From the NCBI GenBank assembly GCA_017557265.1, contig JAFZAM010000070.1, positions 1 through 6,566 on the forward strand: 6,566 bases of DNA, read 5' to 3'. The notes below the pieces were generated by a model. The model was given only the letters and a program-made list of their open reading frames with translations, was not told where the DNA came from and did not search any database. Source of the DNA: Oscillospiraceae bacterium. GTDB lineage: Bacteria > Bacillota > Clostridia > Oscillospirales > Oscillospiraceae. A program made the translations under genes and the position numbers. Shown piece after piece: positions 5,897-6,566 of this stretch; position 1 is the first letter of the stretch, and every line of letters starts with the position of its first letter.

Positions 5897-6566
5897 ACCT
5901 GCTTCACCACTCTCATCAGATTGTTGTAGAAAATGTCCCGCGCCGTGCTCTCGGGGCAGCCGCGGGCGACGAGCGCGTCGAATATCTTGCCGACGTTCTG
6001 TATCCCGGCGATGCCGGCCGGGAGCGTGTCGCACCCGTCGAGATCGCCGCCGATAGCTATGTTCTTTTCCCCACCGAGCTCCAAAAAGTGCTCGATATGG
6101 CGGACCGCATCCTCCACCGTCGCCGTTTTTCCCGGCTCGACGAGAAACGCGGAATAGAGATTTATGCCCGCCACGCCGCCCTTTTCGACGATGGCGCGGA
6201 ACATCTCGTCCGTCAGATTGCGCGTGTGGGCGCAGAGCGCGCGCGAGTTGCTGTGGGAGGCTATGAACGGCCTCTCGCAGGTCTCCGCGACGTCCCAGAA
6301 GCCGGGGTCGGAGAGGTGCGAGACGTCGACTATCATGCCGAGCTCGTTCATCTTCCGCACGAGGGTCTTCCCCTCGGCTGAGAGCCCGCGCTCCGGCTCG
6401 TTGACGTTCGTCCCGGATATGACGGTCGGCGTGTTCCACGTCAGGCAGATTGCCGAGACGCCCTTTTCCTTCAGCTCCGGCAGCCGGTCAATATCGCAGC
6501 CGAAGACGTGCGCGCCCTCGACGGATATAAACGCCGCCGCGGCTCCGGCCTCGGCCGCCCTTTCCA
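5884..6566 (-). CDS. M19 family (renal/membrane-type) dipeptidase, C-terminal part (cut by window edge)
   Basis: The last 226 residues of a zinc-dependent dipeptidase of peptidase family M19; the start lies beyond 6566. The frame is open to the window edge, so the GTG at 6360 is internal and not a start. Recognised segments, in order, are: FISVEGAHVFG with the metal-bridging glutamate, ELKEKGVSAICLTWN, NEPERGLSAEGKTLVRKMNELGMIVDVSH-type text with a metal histidine, FIASHSNSRAL with the second metal histidine and the conserved arginine region, and GGDLDG (about 6035-6052) with the catalytic-site aspartate. The N-terminal H-x-D metal site is outside the window, so completeness and any signal peptide cannot be judged. 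Family members cleave dipeptides, including D-residue and dehydro-dipeptides; the substrate here is unknown. Its stop overlaps the thrC start, so the two are probably one operon. Confidence 0.94.
   Translation of the reverse strand, partial: ERAAEAGAAAAFISVEGAHVFGCDIDRLPELKEKGVSAICLTWNTPTVISGTNVNEPERGLSAEGKTLVRKMNELGMIVDVSHLSDPGFWDVAETCERPFIASHSNSRALCAHTRNLTDEMFRAIVEKGGVAGINLYSAFLVEPGKTATVEDAVRHIEHFLELGGEKNIAIGGDLDGCDTLPAGIAGIQNVGKIFDALVARGCPESTARDIFYNNLMRVVKQVCGT

Noticed and set aside
4472..5929. 485-codon open frame on the plus strand opposite thrC
   Set aside because: It is a complement-strand shadow of a GC-rich gene with intact threonine synthase motifs; its composition is rich in Arg, Gly, Val and Leu and no family motif is visible.
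5884..6360. A short 158-residue dipeptidase starting at GTG 6360
   Set aside because: The frame continues open to the window edge and the upstream residues match M19 dipeptidase (SVEGAHVFG, NEPERGLSAEG), so this GTG is internal.
5897..6439. N-terminal extension of threonine synthase by 181 codons
   Set aside because: The extension lies out of frame inside the dipeptidase coding sequence, is Arg/His/Gly rich, and has no similarity to the family; MRYVSTRNA at 5896 is the normal start.
1..6566. Search for CRISPR arrays, insertion sequences, tRNA genes, attachment sites or defence genes
   Set aside because: By eye there are no spaced direct repeats, terminal inverted repeats, transposase motifs or cloverleaf-like segments; coding sequence fills nearly the whole window.

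Overview
This window is a GC-rich stretch of a bacterial chromosome with seven genes, all read on the minus strand (right to left here). Two are cut by the window edges. The content is core housekeeping: protein folding, ATP-dependent proteolysis, threonine biosynthesis, peptide hydrolysis and a small metallophosphoesterase. The order tig-clpP-clpX-lon, strong GGAGG-type ribosome sites, a compact CT488-type phosphoesterase and a long-form threonine synthase fit a GC-rich member of the Clostridia (Firmicutes), possibly an uncultured gut lineage. That placement is inferred from gene content and order and was not checked against any database.

In transcription order, the right part (6566 down to 3721) is a tightly packed unit. 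It holds the 3' part of an M19 (renal/membrane-type) dipeptidase, threonine synthase thrC whose start overlaps the dipeptidase end by 13 bp, and a GTG-started metallophosphoesterase whose ribosome site lies in the last codons of thrC. A roughly 100-bp AT-rich gap follows (3619-3720). It contains a good sigma70/sigmaA-type promoter (TTGAAT, 17 bp, TATTAT) pointing into tig.

The middle part (3618 down to 371) is tig-clpP-clpX. Trigger factor receives nascent chains at the ribosome. ClpX unfolds tagged or misfolded proteins and feeds them to the ClpP peptidase barrel. A small GC hairpin separates tig from clpP, and clpX starts only 3 nt after the clpP stop. A strong intrinsic terminator follows clpX (stem 323-359, T-run 314-319). 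Lon protease begins almost on top of it, at 305 or 299, and runs off the left edge.

All key catalytic and binding residues visible in the complete genes are intact. I see no mobile element, CRISPR array, tRNA, rRNA, prophage or defence gene, and no convincing new system. The points most worth a second look are regulatory: the terminator abutting the lon start with no recognisable ribosome site, the hairpin between tig and clpP, and the promoter region of tig. The repetitive acidic/lysine tail of trigger factor is a minor curiosity. No gene-free stretch exceeds about 100 bp.
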